Shown here: one piece after another, positions 44,101 to 52,487 of the stretch
How positions within the stretch are numbered: the stretch's first letter is position 1
How the letters are laid out: each line of letters starts with the position of its first letter
NCBI GenBank assembly: GCA_016788635.1
Contig: JAEUSU010000027.1
Location: 62,001-126,000 of the forward strand
From: Flavobacteriales bacterium
GTDB taxonomy: Bacteria; Bacteroidota; Bacteroidia; Flavobacteriales_F; PHOS-HE28
Reading direction: 5' to 3'
Length of the DNA stretch: 64,000 nt
The notes under the pieces: model-generated
Seen by the model: the letters and a program-made list of their open reading frames with translations, nothing else
What the model was told of the DNA's origin: nothing
Database searches by the model: none
Position numbers and translations under genes: made by a program

Positions 44101-46252
44101 GTTCTTCTGGCGTGTGAGCCCTGTGCCTGCTCCGGGTGACAGCTTGCGGTGGAACGAAAGCTCCTTCCAGCACCTGAGCGGCAAGCGTGGCTGGGGCCAG
44201 GCGCACTTCTTCCAGTACAAGGACAATTCCTTTTCCAACATCCAGTTCAACCGTCCCCAGCGGCGGTTGGACTTCTTCTCCGGTCAGCGACAGATCCGCT
44301 GCCGGTCCGTTGGCAACAGCGCGGGAGATCAGAACAAGTTCACCCAATGGTGGATCGATCTGATCTTGCAGGAGAGCAACGGTTGCACCACCACGCCGGC
44401 CTTCCATGTGGCGGTGGTGGACCCCGGCACTTTCGAGGCTTGGGGCACACGCTACCTGGGTGACAATCCCAACAACAACTTCGGGAACGCCAACGACAAC
44501 ACGAACTGCAAGCAGCGCGTGGAGTACATGTTCATCTTCCGTTTCAATGATGAACCGCAGCTGGCCGGCATGCTGGACATGCTGCAGAACCGCGTGCCGG
44601 ATGGCCACTACGTGTTGGTGTACACGTGGCGTTACATGAACCGCTTCGCGTCCATGACCCTTCCAAGTGGTCCGGCTTTGTTCAATCATCTGAACAGCAT
44701 GGGCGCCTCCAGCCTGCCCACCATGAACGATTCGGTGCCCTACATTTTCTTCGTGCGCAAGGGATTCACGGGTACCGCGCAGGAGGTCGTTGGCACCAGC
44801 ATAAATGATGACATCTTCTTCAGCGTGGATGTGGATGTGCTGGGGAACCGGGGCAGGATGATCACCCCTCGAACGGGCCCAGCCATGGCGTGGGAGGCGC
44901 TCTACTGGCACGATGTGACCCTGAATACCCAGGACAGCTCGCGCATCAAGGTGGTCGGCGTGCGGCCGGACAACACGCAGCTGCAATTGATCGACCTGCC
45001 GTCCGAGCTCGATTCGTTGCCTGACCTGGAGAGCTATGCGGATGCAGCACAGTTCCCATCCCTGCGGCTGGATGCCTACTTCGCGGATGACTCCACCTTG
45101 GCGCCCGACCCATCCAAATTGCGGCGCTGGCAACTGTTGTGCGATCCGGCCCCGGAATGCGCCATCGACCCACCCTCAGGGTATTTCAACGCGATGGACG
45201 GCATTTATGCCGGCCTGAACGCCGAGGTGGCCGTGGCCGTGCGCAACATCAGCGACGTGGACATGGACAGTCTGTTGATGGCCGCGTGGGTGACGAACGC
45301 CTCCAACGTGCGCAAGCTGGTGCACTACCACAGGCGTGCACCCCTGCCGGTGGGCGGGGTTCTCCTGGATACCATCCGCTTCAACACGTTGCAGTTCCCC
45401 GGCGCGAACCGCATCCGCATCGAAGCCAATCCGGTGGACACACTTACCGGCTACTATGACCAGCCTGAGCAGTACCATTTCAACAACGTGGCCGAGCTGG
45501 ATTTCAGCATTCTGGTGGATGAGGAGAACCCGGTGTTGGACGTGACCTTCGACGGGGTGCACATCATGGATGGCGACGTGGTGAGCGCCCGTCCAGAGGT
45601 GCAGATCCGATTGGACGATGAGAACACGATCCTGCTGCTCAATTCACCGGGGGACACGGCCGTGTTCAATGTGTACCTCACGGGCCCGGATGGCCAGACA
45701 CGGCGCATCTACTTCACGAGTGGAGGACAGCAGGTGCTGGAGTTCTTCCCTGCCACGGGCACGGACAACATCTGCCGCATCCTCTACCGGCCCTCGTTCA
45801 CACAGGATGGCAAGTACACCCTGCAGGTCCAGGCGCGGGACCTGAGCAACAACCGCTCGGGCGATCACGACTACAAGGCGCGATTCGAGGTGATCAACCG
45901 CCCCACCATCTCCGAGGTGATCAACTACCCGAACCCATTCACCACCAACACCCGTTTCGTCTTTACCGTCACCGGCTCCGAACCACCTTCCTACATGAAG
46001 ATCCAGATCATGACGATCAGTGGGCGTGTGGTGCGCGAGATCAAGATGCACGAGTTGGGACCCATTCGTGTGGGACGCAACATCACGGAGTTCGCATGGG
46101 ATGGTACCGACGAGTTCGGCGACAAGCTGGCGCGCGGTGTTTACATCTACCGCGTGATCGCCCAATTGCACGGTATGGAGATCGAATACCGGGAGACCAG
46201 CGCTGGAGGCTATTTCCAGAAGGGTTTCGGCAAGATGTACCTCCTCCGCTGA
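41108..46252 (+). CDS. C25 (gingipain-like) cysteine peptidase, PorU2-like candidate T9SS sortase
   Basis: A 1714-aa protein with signal peptide MKKLLAIGLLVFTANAVMGQ. The C25 domain (about residues 430-800) holds the catalytic pair His668 (FFAHATGGGF) and Cys698 (GNSCYNGNIH), 30 residues apart as in gingipains and PorU. It is followed by beta-sandwich domains, CARDB-like repeats and a C-terminal FlgD/T9SS-like domain (NYPNPFTTNTRFVF ... LARGVYIYRVIAQ) ending GKMYLLR. PorU proteins are usually about 1100-1300 aa, so this is longer and more like the 'PorU2' group. Start is the ATG at 41108 (TGATG overlap with the PorV-like stop); a GTG at 41105 is possible. It probably processes or anchors T9SS cargo. 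Confidence 0.85.
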   Translation: MKKLLAIGLLVFTANAVMGQTFGNEWINYTRPYWSFKIASTGLFRIDSTALANAGFPVGTVDPRDIQLFGRERQVPLYAEGEDDGVFQGTDFIEFYAERNDGWLDVLMHDAPQHQANPYYSLINDTIRYYLTYDAAPQTLRVKPYTNTDYSAYSPRPWFITDAVLSLASPTVGYQIGDRDISEATNSWYVKGEGHFNPGVLAYGPTTTGPVFLDLSVETRFPYTGTGAPEAGVRVHVAGINNPGSTSFDDHHLLVKAGPGLPTLIDTVYRGYQLNRLSFTLPGAQVGSPNTTTRIEVLRDLFDTTDVGFFFPSYIDRQAPAMATVRYAREPNYAVNAQCHMAFPDEPGDPPIRLDMVNFPGSPVVYVFNGDTARRVLPQSGPGGLQALLPSDPTSDTTRAFVLPGFSIQNITVLRPVAASGYFTDHAAMPTDSAMLIVTHPSLMSAAMQYAAHRESSPSNPYNTVLADVEELYDQYGGGIAKHPMSIRRWAGRLLSAWDEAPPQALFLIGKSVQAPRLSGTLDGHRGSAVNYAKCLVPTLGYPPSDNNFTLGLGGDPRMQDIPVGRLAAVDELQVLDYLDKVQVMEGRVLPEPWMKNIVHFRGGQNLGEYQQFETILAEYRAIAEDTCFAGHVTTFRKQGSGVLEPASADSVRSLIEEGVTLMTFFAHATGGGFDIDIDDVANYQWNGRYPMIIGNSCYNGNIHLPPSFSYSEQMTLRDDAGALAFLASVDLGFTDALRTYTRDFYTSFSQENYGRSIGRHMKTAAFKQLDLAFTTRNLNNVQTFTLHGDPTLRLNSYPFPDFRVVSSDIRFDPVNVTADLDSFQVRVAVTNIGKGTYQPFAVNLVRTLQSGTALPAESRALSMAYVDTAVFNIPVLSTEGGLGNNQFQVRVDLDPDEITEMVEVANNIAGQELRITSGDIIPAHPYKFAILPDPAPVLKASTVDPFAPVQTYTFQIDTTDTYDSPVMQSTTITAPGGVVEWQPGSIYALNALQDSLVFFWRVSPVPAPGDSLRWNESSFQHLSGKRGWGQAHFFQYKDNSFSNIQFNRPQRRLDFFSGQRQIRCRSVGNSAGDQNKFTQWWIDLILQESNGCTTTPAFHVAVVDPGTFEAWGTRYLGDNPNNNFGNANDNTNCKQRVEYMFIFRFNDEPQLAGMLDMLQNRVPDGHYVLVYTWRYMNRFASMTLPSGPALFNHLNSMGASSLPTMNDSVPYIFFVRKGFTGTAQEVVGTSINDDIFFSVDVDVLGNRGRMITPRTGPAMAWEALYWHDVTLNTQDSSRIKVVGVRPDNTQLQLIDLPSELDSLPDLESYADAAQFPSLRLDAYFADDSTLAPDPSKLRRWQLLCDPAPECAIDPPSGYFNAMDGIYAGLNAEVAVAVRNISDVDMDSLLMAAWVTNASNVRKLVHYHRRAPLPVGGVLLDTIRFNTLQFPGANRIRIEANPVDTLTGYYDQPEQYHFNNVAELDFSILVDEENPVLDVTFDGVHIMDGDVVSARPEVQIRLDDENTILLLNSPGDTAVFNVYLTGPDGQTRRIYFTSGGQQVLEFFPATGTDNICRILYRPSFTQDGKYTLQVQARDLSNNRSGDHDYKARFEVINRPTISEVINYPNPFTTNTRFVFTVTGSEPPSYMKIQIMTISGRVVREIKMHELGPIRVGRNITEFAWDGTDEFGDKLARGVYIYRVIAQLHGMEIEYRETSAGGYFQKGFGKMYLLR

Positions 46253-46259
46253 GCGCGGC

Positions 46260-46267
46260 TATTTTCG
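46260..46267 (+). promoter_or_regulatory. -7 box (TATTTTCG) just before lnt
   Basis: TATTTTCG fits TAnnTTYG and ends only 5 nt before the GTG start of lnt. It supports a nearly leaderless lnt transcript independent of the upstream peptidase gene. Confidence 0.45.
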
Positions 46268-46272
46268 GCCCC

Positions 46273-47949
46273 GTGTCGCTCCGTTGGTCCCTTCTTGGTG
46301 CCGCCCTGCTCAGTGGTGTGTTATGGACGCTCGCGTGGCCTGCGGTGGGCGGCCTGTTCCCGCTGGCGTTCGTGGCATGGCTGCCGCTGCTGTGGGCGGA
46401 GGAGCGTTGGATGAGCGCCGCCCCAGGCGAACGCCCCAGGCGATTCCTGCCTTACGTGTATTTGGGCTGCCTGCTTTGGAACGCGACAACGACCTGGTGG
46501 CTGGGTGCGGTGGATGAGCCATGGTCCACACGGATCATCTCGGGTGGCTTCCCCATGCTGGCCAACTCGTTGCTCATGGTCATACCCTGGGCCTTGAAGC
46601 GGTCCGTCTGGCGAAACGTTGGCCGTAAGCAGGCCATCTGGGGTTTCATCGCCTTCTGGCTCACTTTCGAACGCCTTCACCATGATTGGGACCTTACCTG
46701 GCCCTGGCTCACCCTGGGTAACGTGTTCGCAGGATATCCTTCTTGGACGCAGTGGTACGAGTATACCGGTGTGTTGGGTGGATCACTTTGGGTATTGGTG
46801 ATGAACCATCTGATCCATGAAGTCTGGCGTGTGTTGCCGCAAATGACTTGGCGGTCGGCCGTGACCGTGCTAACAGTGCTCGTTCTGCCCCTGCTCGTTT
46901 CATTGGTGATCTACCGGACCTACCAACCGAAAGGCGTCCCGCTGGAAGTGGTGGTGGTGCAGCCTAATATCGACCCATACGGCGAGAAGTTCGGAGGGGT
47001 GGATCCCCTGGTGCAGCTGGACCGGATGATGGACCAGGCAAGCGAGGTGATGACCGACAGCACCGCACTGGTGGTTTTCCCCGAGACCGCCCTGCAGGAG
47101 AACGCGACCATCGCAGGCATGCACGAGGGCGAGTTCATACTGGAGGGCCTTTGGGAGAACGACCTGTCGGACTCACGAAGTGCACGGCGTATCGTGGCCT
47201 TTCTACAGGAGCATCCCCAAGCCGCGGTACTTACCGGGATGTCATCCGCATACCTGTATGGCAGGGAGGAACGACCGCCGGCCACCGCACGTGCATTGGG
47301 CGAGAGTGGCCGCCACTACGATGCCTTCAATGCCGCCATGCTCCTGGAGGCGGATGGCCGCATTGAACCCTATCACAAGTCAAAGTTGGTGGCCGGTGTG
47401 GAGATTATGCCGTTCGAGCGGGTGCTGGCCCCCTTGGTGGGTCGCTTCGCCATCGATCTGGGTGGCACCACCGGTAGCTTGCGCGGCCAGCAGGAGCGGG
47501 AAGTGATGACCACGCGTGACGGTCGTGTGAACGCTGCCCCGGTGATCTGCTATGAATCCGTTTTTGCGGAGCATGTGGCGGCTCATGTGCGCAACGGGGC
47601 CACGCTCCTGGTGATCATGACCAACGATGGCTGGTGGGGGGAAAGCCCCGGCTACCGGCAGCATTTGGACTACGGTACCCTGCGCGCCATTGAAACGCGA
47701 CGGGACATCGCCCGCTCGGCGAACACGGGCATCAGTTGCTTCATCGATCAACGCGGCGTCATCCACCAAGCCACCGATTGGTGGGTTCCTGCTGCTGTGC
47801 GCTCCACCGTGTTGTGCAATGAAGAGCTCACCTTCTTTGTGCGCCATGGTGACCTGATCGGCCGCACGGCGATGTGGGTGGGTGCGCTCCTTTGGCTGCT
47901 GGCCATGTCCCGATATTTACGCAGGAGCCGAGCGGTAATACCGCAATGA
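46273..47949 (+). CDS. lnt: Apolipoprotein N-acyltransferase
   Basis: A 558-aa inner-membrane enzyme that adds the third acyl chain to lipoproteins. An N-terminal multi-pass membrane part is followed by a periplasmic nitrilase domain with the catalytic triad Glu271 (VVFPETAL), Lys369 (YHKSKLV) and Cys426 (PVICYES). A GTG start at 46273 (VSLRWSLLGAAL) is chosen: it lies right after the upstream stop and a promoter box, while the in-frame ATG at 46096 lies inside the upstream gene. Consistent with the lipoproteins predicted at 2245 and 26246. Confidence 0.94.
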   Translation: MSLRWSLLGAALLSGVLWTLAWPAVGGLFPLAFVAWLPLLWAEERWMSAAPGERPRRFLPYVYLGCLLWNATTTWWLGAVDEPWSTRIISGGFPMLANSLLMVIPWALKRSVWRNVGRKQAIWGFIAFWLTFERLHHDWDLTWPWLTLGNVFAGYPSWTQWYEYTGVLGGSLWVLVMNHLIHEVWRVLPQMTWRSAVTVLTVLVLPLLVSLVIYRTYQPKGVPLEVVVVQPNIDPYGEKFGGVDPLVQLDRMMDQASEVMTDSTALVVFPETALQENATIAGMHEGEFILEGLWENDLSDSRSARRIVAFLQEHPQAAVLTGMSSAYLYGREERPPATARALGESGRHYDAFNAAMLLEADGRIEPYHKSKLVAGVEIMPFERVLAPLVGRFAIDLGGTTGSLRGQQEREVMTTRDGRVNAAPVICYESVFAEHVAAHVRNGATLLVIMTNDGWWGESPGYRQHLDYGTLRAIETRRDIARSANTGISCFIDQRGVIHQATDWWVPAAVRSTVLCNEELTFFVRHGDLIGRTAMWVGALLWLLAMSRYLRRSRAVIPQ

Positions 47950-47950
47950 A

Positions 47951-47976
47951 GAAAGGGCTGCATCCGCAGCCCTTTC
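47951..47976. terminator. Hairpin between convergent lnt and 49271 genes
   Basis: Perfect 11-bp arms GAAAGGGCTGC (47951-47961) and GCAGCCCTTTC (47966-47976) with loop ATCC, directly after the lnt stop. Likely a shared bidirectional terminator. Confidence 0.7.
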
Positions 47977-47996
47977 CAGATCTTCGTTCGGGTCGG

Positions 47997-49271
47997 TCAG
48001 TAGAGGAGCACCTTGCGGCTCAACATGTCCTGGCCGTTCTGCAGGCGCACCACATACACACCGGACGCGATCGTGTTCTTCGGCAGGCGGAGGTGTGTGA
48101 TCCCATTGTAGATGCTCACGCTGTTCTGCTGGATGAGCACCTTGCCTTGCGTGTCCAGCAGATAAACATCGTGCAAGCCTTCATTGGAACTGCTCACGAT
48201 CACGTTCACGTCGTGGCCGTCATCCCAAGCCGTGACGATCTCGATACCTCCGGTGACCTCGCAGCCGCCCACCACCACATCCGAGGTGGTCGTGGTGCCG
48301 TCGAAGTCCGTCTGGCTGAGGCGGTACATGGCCTGGCTCGTGGGTTCGGGGTCCACCAGCATGTAGTTGATGGCCTCCAGGCTGTTGCCCGCTCCATCCA
48401 CAATGCCGATCACCTGCCAGTCATTTCCGTCGCGGCTCTTCTCCACCGCGAAGTAGTCGTTGTTGCGCTCGGTGGCCGTGGTCCATTCCACGATCACCTG
48501 GCTCTGCTCGCAACGTGCCCGGAAGCTGATCAACTCGATCGGCAGTGGCTGTGAGGGGTTGGACAGGGTCCATGAGCGGAAGTTGTTGGCGCCGTTCACG
48601 GCAGCGGCACTTACCGTATTCAGGCCTGCGGCTGGAACGTTGGCAGCGAAAACCCCAATGGGAAGGAGGTCACCCCAGATGTTGCCAGCGCTGTTGTTGA
48701 AGCGCTGAGCACCCAGTGGGGTGGTACCGGTTATGGTATTCCCCACCAGGACTTCAGTTTGTGGATAAACGAAGGTGATGGATACTCCCGGTTTGGTCGC
48801 GTATGCAAAGCCTGCGGCCGAAGGGTCCATGATCCAGAAACGGTCAACTACTTGCGAGGAATTCGCGGCCCCTGTGAAGTAGTTGTTCATGTGCGTCACG
48901 TCTGTCGGACGGTACGTGTTGTTGTCCCAAGTGGGGCCTGCGTACGTTGAGAAGACGATGGAACCGGCGGCCGAACCGGCGGCAGTGACCTGGTAGGTCA
49001 GCGGGATCTTGGTGCCCGCCGGATTGGTCCATGGAAGCACATACGTTCCCGTGTTGCTTCCGATCTGCCAGCGGATGCGGTTGGCCTCCCCTTCAGAGCG
49101 CACATTGGCGCCGGTCCCGGCCACTGTGAGCGCGTTGGCAGCGCCGTTCTCCAGCACCACACAGGCACCGTTGTCGATGCGCAGCCACGCATTGTTATTG
49201 ACCACCAAACGAGCTTGCCCGAAGCTCTGGGTGGTTGCGAGGCAGACGAACGCGAGTAGAGTTTTCCTCAT
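47997..49271 (-). CDS. T9SS type A sorted cell-surface protein
   Basis: A 424-aa secreted protein. Signal peptide MRKTLLAFVCLATTQSFGQ; N-terminal region (ARLVVNNNAWLRIDNGACVVL) resembles the start of cell-surface proteins made with 'G8/adhesin-like' repeats; a middle beta-sandwich contains the widespread Bacteroidota segment PIELISFRARCEQSQVIVEWTTATERNNDYFAVEKS (fibronectin-III-like; shortened here to its first part for motif IELISFRARCEQ). The last about 80 residues are a type A sorting domain ending RKVLLY. It has a good promoter. Likely an exported adhesin or structural protein; ligand unknown. Confidence 0.82.
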   Translation of the reverse strand: MRKTLLAFVCLATTQSFGQARLVVNNNAWLRIDNGACVVLENGAANALTVAGTGANVRSEGEANRIRWQIGSNTGTYVLPWTNPAGTKIPLTYQVTAAGSAAGSIVFSTYAGPTWDNNTYRPTDVTHMNNYFTGAANSSQVVDRFWIMDPSAAGFAYATKPGVSITFVYPQTEVLVGNTITGTTPLGAQRFNNSAGNIWGDLLPIGVFAANVPAAGLNTVSAAAVNGANNFRSWTLSNPSQPLPIELISFRARCEQSQVIVEWTTATERNNDYFAVEKSRDGNDWQVIGIVDGAGNSLEAINYMLVDPEPTSQAMYRLSQTDFDGTTTTSDVVVGGCEVTGGIEIVTAWDDGHDVNVIVSSSNEGLHDVYLLDTQGKVLIQQNSVSIYNGITHLRLPKNTIASGVYVVRLQNGQDMLSRKVLLY

Positions 49272-49279
49272 GACGAAGT

Positions 49280-49310
49280 CAAATTTAGGCTATCACCTCC
49301 CGAATGCCAA
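49280..49310 (-). promoter_or_regulatory. Promoter for the 49271 gene (TAAATTTG with TTGG at -33)
   Basis: On the minus strand TAAATTTG (49280-49287) lies 8 nt before the ATG, and TTGG (complement of 49307-49310) lies 19 nt further upstream, the spacing expected for the Bacteroidota -33/-7 pair. This is the clearest full promoter in the window. The rest of the 188-nt gap to 49459 shows no gene. Confidence 0.65.
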
Positions 49311-49444
49311 GTTCGCTCATCCAAGATGCGGCTAGTGCTGGTGATCCTATGGAACGGCTCGTGCACAGGCGGTTGAAAGGGTACCATGGCCATTCCATTC
49401 ATGAATTCAGACGGCCTTGGTGGGGTTCGGTTGCCCAGCGCGGA

Positions 49445-49452
49445 TAATTTCG
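49445..49452 (+). promoter_or_regulatory. -7 box (TAATTTCG) for pabB-tilS
   Basis: TAATTTCG fits TAnnTTYG and ends 7 nt before the pabB ATG at 49460. Confidence 0.5.
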
Positions 49453-49459
49453 GCTTCAC

Positions 49460-50737
49460 ATGCGGACGAGCGTCGGTCTGGGCAGGGTGGAAGGTTGGTG
49501 TTTCGCTGCCCTCGGTGAACAGGAAACCTTCCTCTACCGCCGTGTGATGGACGGTGACCAGGAGGTCTTGGGGGTGGGGGTGCGCGATGCTTTCATCCAC
49601 GCGGATACAACTCTCACCTTGGGAGTGGTGTTCGATCGCTGGAAAGAATGGTGGGAAGCCCGGGTGCAGGGTGAATGGTGCTTTGGTCAATTGGCCTATG
49701 ATGCCAAGAATGGGTTGGAAGACCTTGTCAGCCAGGCTTTGGACCCCATGTCATGGCCGGACGTGTGCTGGTTCATTCCGCGATGGGTCTTTGAGATCAA
49801 GGGCGGCCAGGGTTGGTTGCATGCACATCCTGAGGACATTGAGGAAGGTCTGCGTCTTGCGGACCGTTTGTTAAATGATACGAAGAAAGGTGTTGAAAAA
49901 CAGTCAGTTGAATGTATATGGGTCGAGCCGGACAAGGCGCGTTATCTGCGGGAGGCAAGGCATTTACTACGCCGGATACACAGGGGTGACATATATGAGA
50001 TCAATCACTGTTTGGAGTGGTTAGCTGATGCCATGGGTTGGGATCCCCATGTTGCTTTTCAGAGCATACTGACCGGGTCACAAGCTCCGTACGCAGGATA
50101 TTACCGCCTTGGAGAGCGCTATGCCTTGTGTTTCAGTCCGGAGCGCTTCCTGAAGTGGCAGCCTGGCCTGGCCACCACCGAGCCCATGAAAGGAACCCGG
50201 CCCCGCCACCCGGACCCCGAGCGTGATCTGGAACTGGCCCTGGAGTTGGCGGCTGATGAAAAGGAGCGATCGGAGAACATCATGGCTGTCGATGTGGCCC
50301 GGCATGACCTGAGCCGGGTTGCTGCTCCCGTGGGGGTAAAGGTGGAGGAATTGTGTGCCGTTCGTAGTTATCCTGCTGTGCACCAGATGGTCAGCACAAT
50401 ACAATGCCGCACCGCACCCGGTGTAGGCGTGGTGGATGTGGTGCGCGCATGCTTTCCACCGGCTAGTATGACCGGTGCGCCGAAGATCAGCGCCATGCGC
50501 CTGATCGATCAAGCAGAAGGCATGCGCCGGGGCTTGTTCGCGGGCGCGCTTGGCTTCGTTGACCCTGAAGGACTGGCCGACCTGAACGTGGTGATCCGCA
50601 CCATTCAATTCCGTGCGGATACTGGTCGTCTCTCCCTCATGACCGGGAGTGCGCTTACGGCTCTAAGCGACCCGGATAAGGAATGGGAGGAGTGCAGCTT
50701 GAAGGCGGCCTCCGTGCTGCGCTACCTTTCCGCATGA
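49460..50737 (+). CDS. pabB: Aminodeoxychorismate synthase component I (PabB-type chorismate-binding protein)
   Basis: A 425-aa cytosolic chorismate-utilising enzyme that makes 4-amino-4-deoxychorismate for folate synthesis. The C-terminal chorismate-binding domain shows IYEINHCL, FSPERFL, the key loop PMKGTRPR, ENIMAVDVARHDL and PPASMTGAPK. The lysine in PMKGT, where anthranilate synthase has PIAGT, identifies PabB rather than TrpE. The N-terminal half is shortened compared with full-length TrpE. Overlaps tilS (ATGA). Confidence 0.9.
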   Translation: MRTSVGLGRVEGWCFAALGEQETFLYRRVMDGDQEVLGVGVRDAFIHADTTLTLGVVFDRWKEWWEARVQGEWCFGQLAYDAKNGLEDLVSQALDPMSWPDVCWFIPRWVFEIKGGQGWLHAHPEDIEEGLRLADRLLNDTKKGVEKQSVECIWVEPDKARYLREARHLLRRIHRGDIYEINHCLEWLADAMGWDPHVAFQSILTGSQAPYAGYYRLGERYALCFSPERFLKWQPGLATTEPMKGTRPRHPDPERDLELALELAADEKERSENIMAVDVARHDLSRVAAPVGVKVEELCAVRSYPAVHQMVSTIQCRTAPGVGVVDVVRACFPPASMTGAPKISAMRLIDQAEGMRRGLFAGALGFVDPEGLADLNVVIRTIQFRADTGRLSLMTGSALTALSDPDKEWEECSLKAASVLRYLSA

Positions 50738-52053
50738 ACGATCGTGTGGCGCGCTACATGGCCCGTGAGGGCATGCCCGGCCCGGGCAGCGCGTTGCTGG
50801 TGGGTGTGAGCGGGGGGGTGGATAGCATGGTCCTTCTGCACATCCTTCTTCAGCTTGGGTATCGCTGCGAAGTGGCCCACGTGGATCATGGCTTGCGCGG
50901 TGCTGAAAGCGATGCCGACCGTGATTTCGTGGTGACGCATGCCATGCAGCTGGGTATCGACTGCCATGTTCGTCGGGTGGACGTGGCCACGCTGCGTGAG
51001 CGGCCCGGGATCTCCACCCAGATGGGCGCGCGTATGTTGCGTCTCGATTCATTGAAGGCGGTGGCTGTGGAGCGCGGTTTGGGCGAGATCGCACTGGCGC
51101 ACCATGCGGACGATGCGGTGGAGACGTTCTTCCTTCACCTTTTACGGGGAATGGGCTTGCGCGGCTGGGGCACCATCCCCGTGCGATCAGGCATCTTCAT
51201 TCGGCCCCTGCTCCAGCTTTCGCGCAAGGAGATCATGACCTATGCACAGCTGCATGGCATTCCCTTTCGCGAGGATGGGAGCAACGCGGATCCGACATAC
51301 TTGCGCGGCCGGGTGCGTCATCAGTTGCTTCCAGTGCTTGAGGAGTTCCGCCCTGGTGCCGGACGGGTGTTAAGGCGCGATGTGGCGATGCTCAGGTCTC
51401 TTGCGGCGTTCGCATTGGCAGAATTGGACGAACGCCTGAAGGGGCATGACCTGCGGAAGGGTGTGCCGTGCCATGTATTTGCGGACCATACCAGTGGTCA
51501 TCTGCTGTTGCAACGGTTGATCGGTGACCAGGTGGCACACCCCTCCGTGGTGGACAATATTCTGGCAGCATGTGATGCACCGGGTGTGGATGTCCGGTTC
51601 CGTGTGCGCGATGGATGGTTGATCATCACCCAAGGCCACCTTCGGCTTCAGGAAGTCAACCTGTCGGATGGCTGTCCCGAGGTCGAAGTAGGAGAGGATC
51701 TGCGGGTGGTCGGTGCCCCCTTGGTATTTAGTGAAGCGGATGCAGATGGAATACGACCTGGCATGGGTGAGCAGGTCGCCTGGCTGGACCGTGACCGATT
51801 GACTTTTCCGCTGCGCTTGCGCGGGGCGCGACCAGCAGATCAGTTCATTCCGCTGGGCATGACCGGCCATAAACGGCTGATGGACCTGTTGGCGGAGCGC
51901 AAGGTGCCCATAGCCATGCGGATCTTGACGCCTGTGTTGTGCGATGCCAACGGCGAAGTGGTGTGGCTGGTGGGCCACCGCATTGCCGACCGAGTGAAGG
52001 TACGGCCGGATACCAAGCGGGTGCTACGTGTGGATTGGAGCCCTCTGGTGTGA
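50734..52053 (+). CDS. tilS: tRNA(Ile)-lysidine synthase
   Basis: A 439-aa cytosolic enzyme that modifies C34 of the tRNA-Ile CAU anticodon to lysidine so it reads AUA. The PP-loop SGGVDSMVLLHIL is near the N-terminus, followed by AHHADDAVETFFLHLLRGMG and the TilS segment GSNADPTYLRGRVRHQLLP. The C-terminal TilS-C domain (LRGARPADQFIPLGMTGHK) is present. Essential in most bacteria. The ATG overlaps the pabB stop. Confidence 0.95.
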   Translation: MNDRVARYMAREGMPGPGSALLVGVSGGVDSMVLLHILLQLGYRCEVAHVDHGLRGAESDADRDFVVTHAMQLGIDCHVRRVDVATLRERPGISTQMGARMLRLDSLKAVAVERGLGEIALAHHADDAVETFFLHLLRGMGLRGWGTIPVRSGIFIRPLLQLSRKEIMTYAQLHGIPFREDGSNADPTYLRGRVRHQLLPVLEEFRPGAGRVLRRDVAMLRSLAAFALAELDERLKGHDLRKGVPCHVFADHTSGHLLLQRLIGDQVAHPSVVDNILAACDAPGVDVRFRVRDGWLIITQGHLRLQEVNLSDGCPEVEVGEDLRVVGAPLVFSEADADGIRPGMGEQVAWLDRDRLTFPLRLRGARPADQFIPLGMTGHKRLMDLLAERKVPIAMRILTPVLCDANGEVVWLVGHRIADRVKVRPDTKRVLRVDWSPLV

Positions 52054-52092
52054 GGTCAGGCAGGTGGTTTGGAAATGCCAGGGGACTGTTGC

Positions 52093-52100
52093 TACCTTCA
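52093..52100 (+). promoter_or_regulatory. Possible -7 box (TACCTTCA) for the 52121 gene
   Basis: The same TACCTTCA octamer as before paralog C, here 20 nt upstream of the ATG at 52121. Confidence 0.3.
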
Positions 52101-52120
52101 AACCCCCATCCCTTTCCACC

Positions 52121-52411
52121 ATGATCACCACGCATGCCGTTCCCATCCAGAAGGAGGCCATCTCCTTATTGAAGTTCCCCGTTGACCCGGTGCGTTTGAA
52201 GCCCGATCATCAAAGGGAACGGGACCGCGCGATCGAGCGGGCCATGACCTTGGGCAACACCGAGCGGCACAAATGCAGGATCCTTTTCAAGGATAGTGAA
52301 GGCTTGAAAGTGGTGGAGACCACAATATGGTCATGTGACAAGCAGAACATCGTGCTGAAGTACGGCCTCACCATCCCGGTCTCGCGTGTGGTGAGCATCG
52401 AAATGCACTGA
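52121..52411 (+). CDS. Conserved hypothetical protein, 96 aa
   Basis: A small soluble protein with no signal peptide or membrane segment. The N-terminal half is helical and charged (RERDRAIERAMTLGN), and the C-terminal half is beta-rich (CRILFKDSEGLKVVETTIWSC then VLKYGLTIPVSRVVSIEMH). The 'K/C-I-x-F-x-D-S-E-G-x-K-x-V-E-T-T-I-W' segment looks like a conserved Bacteroidota family of about 90 aa with no known function. Start 52121 (MITTHAVPIQKEAI) is supported by the short leader and similarity of this N-terminus; upstream in-frame codons overlap tilS-proximal sequence. Regulation or nucleic-acid binding is possible but unproved. Confidence 0.65.
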   Translation: MITTHAVPIQKEAISLLKFPVDPVRLKPDHQRERDRAIERAMTLGNTERHKCRILFKDSEGLKVVETTIWSCDKQNIVLKYGLTIPVSRVVSIEMH

Positions 52412-52465
52412 TCTAGGATCCCGATCCGCGGTTCACTTCAACGGCGCCATCCTTGGTGATGGTCC

Positions 52466-52473
52466 TAATTTTG
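52466..52473 (+). promoter_or_regulatory. -7 promoter box (TAATTTTG) for the DsbD-alpha/dsbD pair
   Basis: An exact TAnnTTTG match ending 14 nt before the ATG at 52488. Confidence 0.55.
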
Positions 52474-52487
52474 GGGCCATTACAAAC

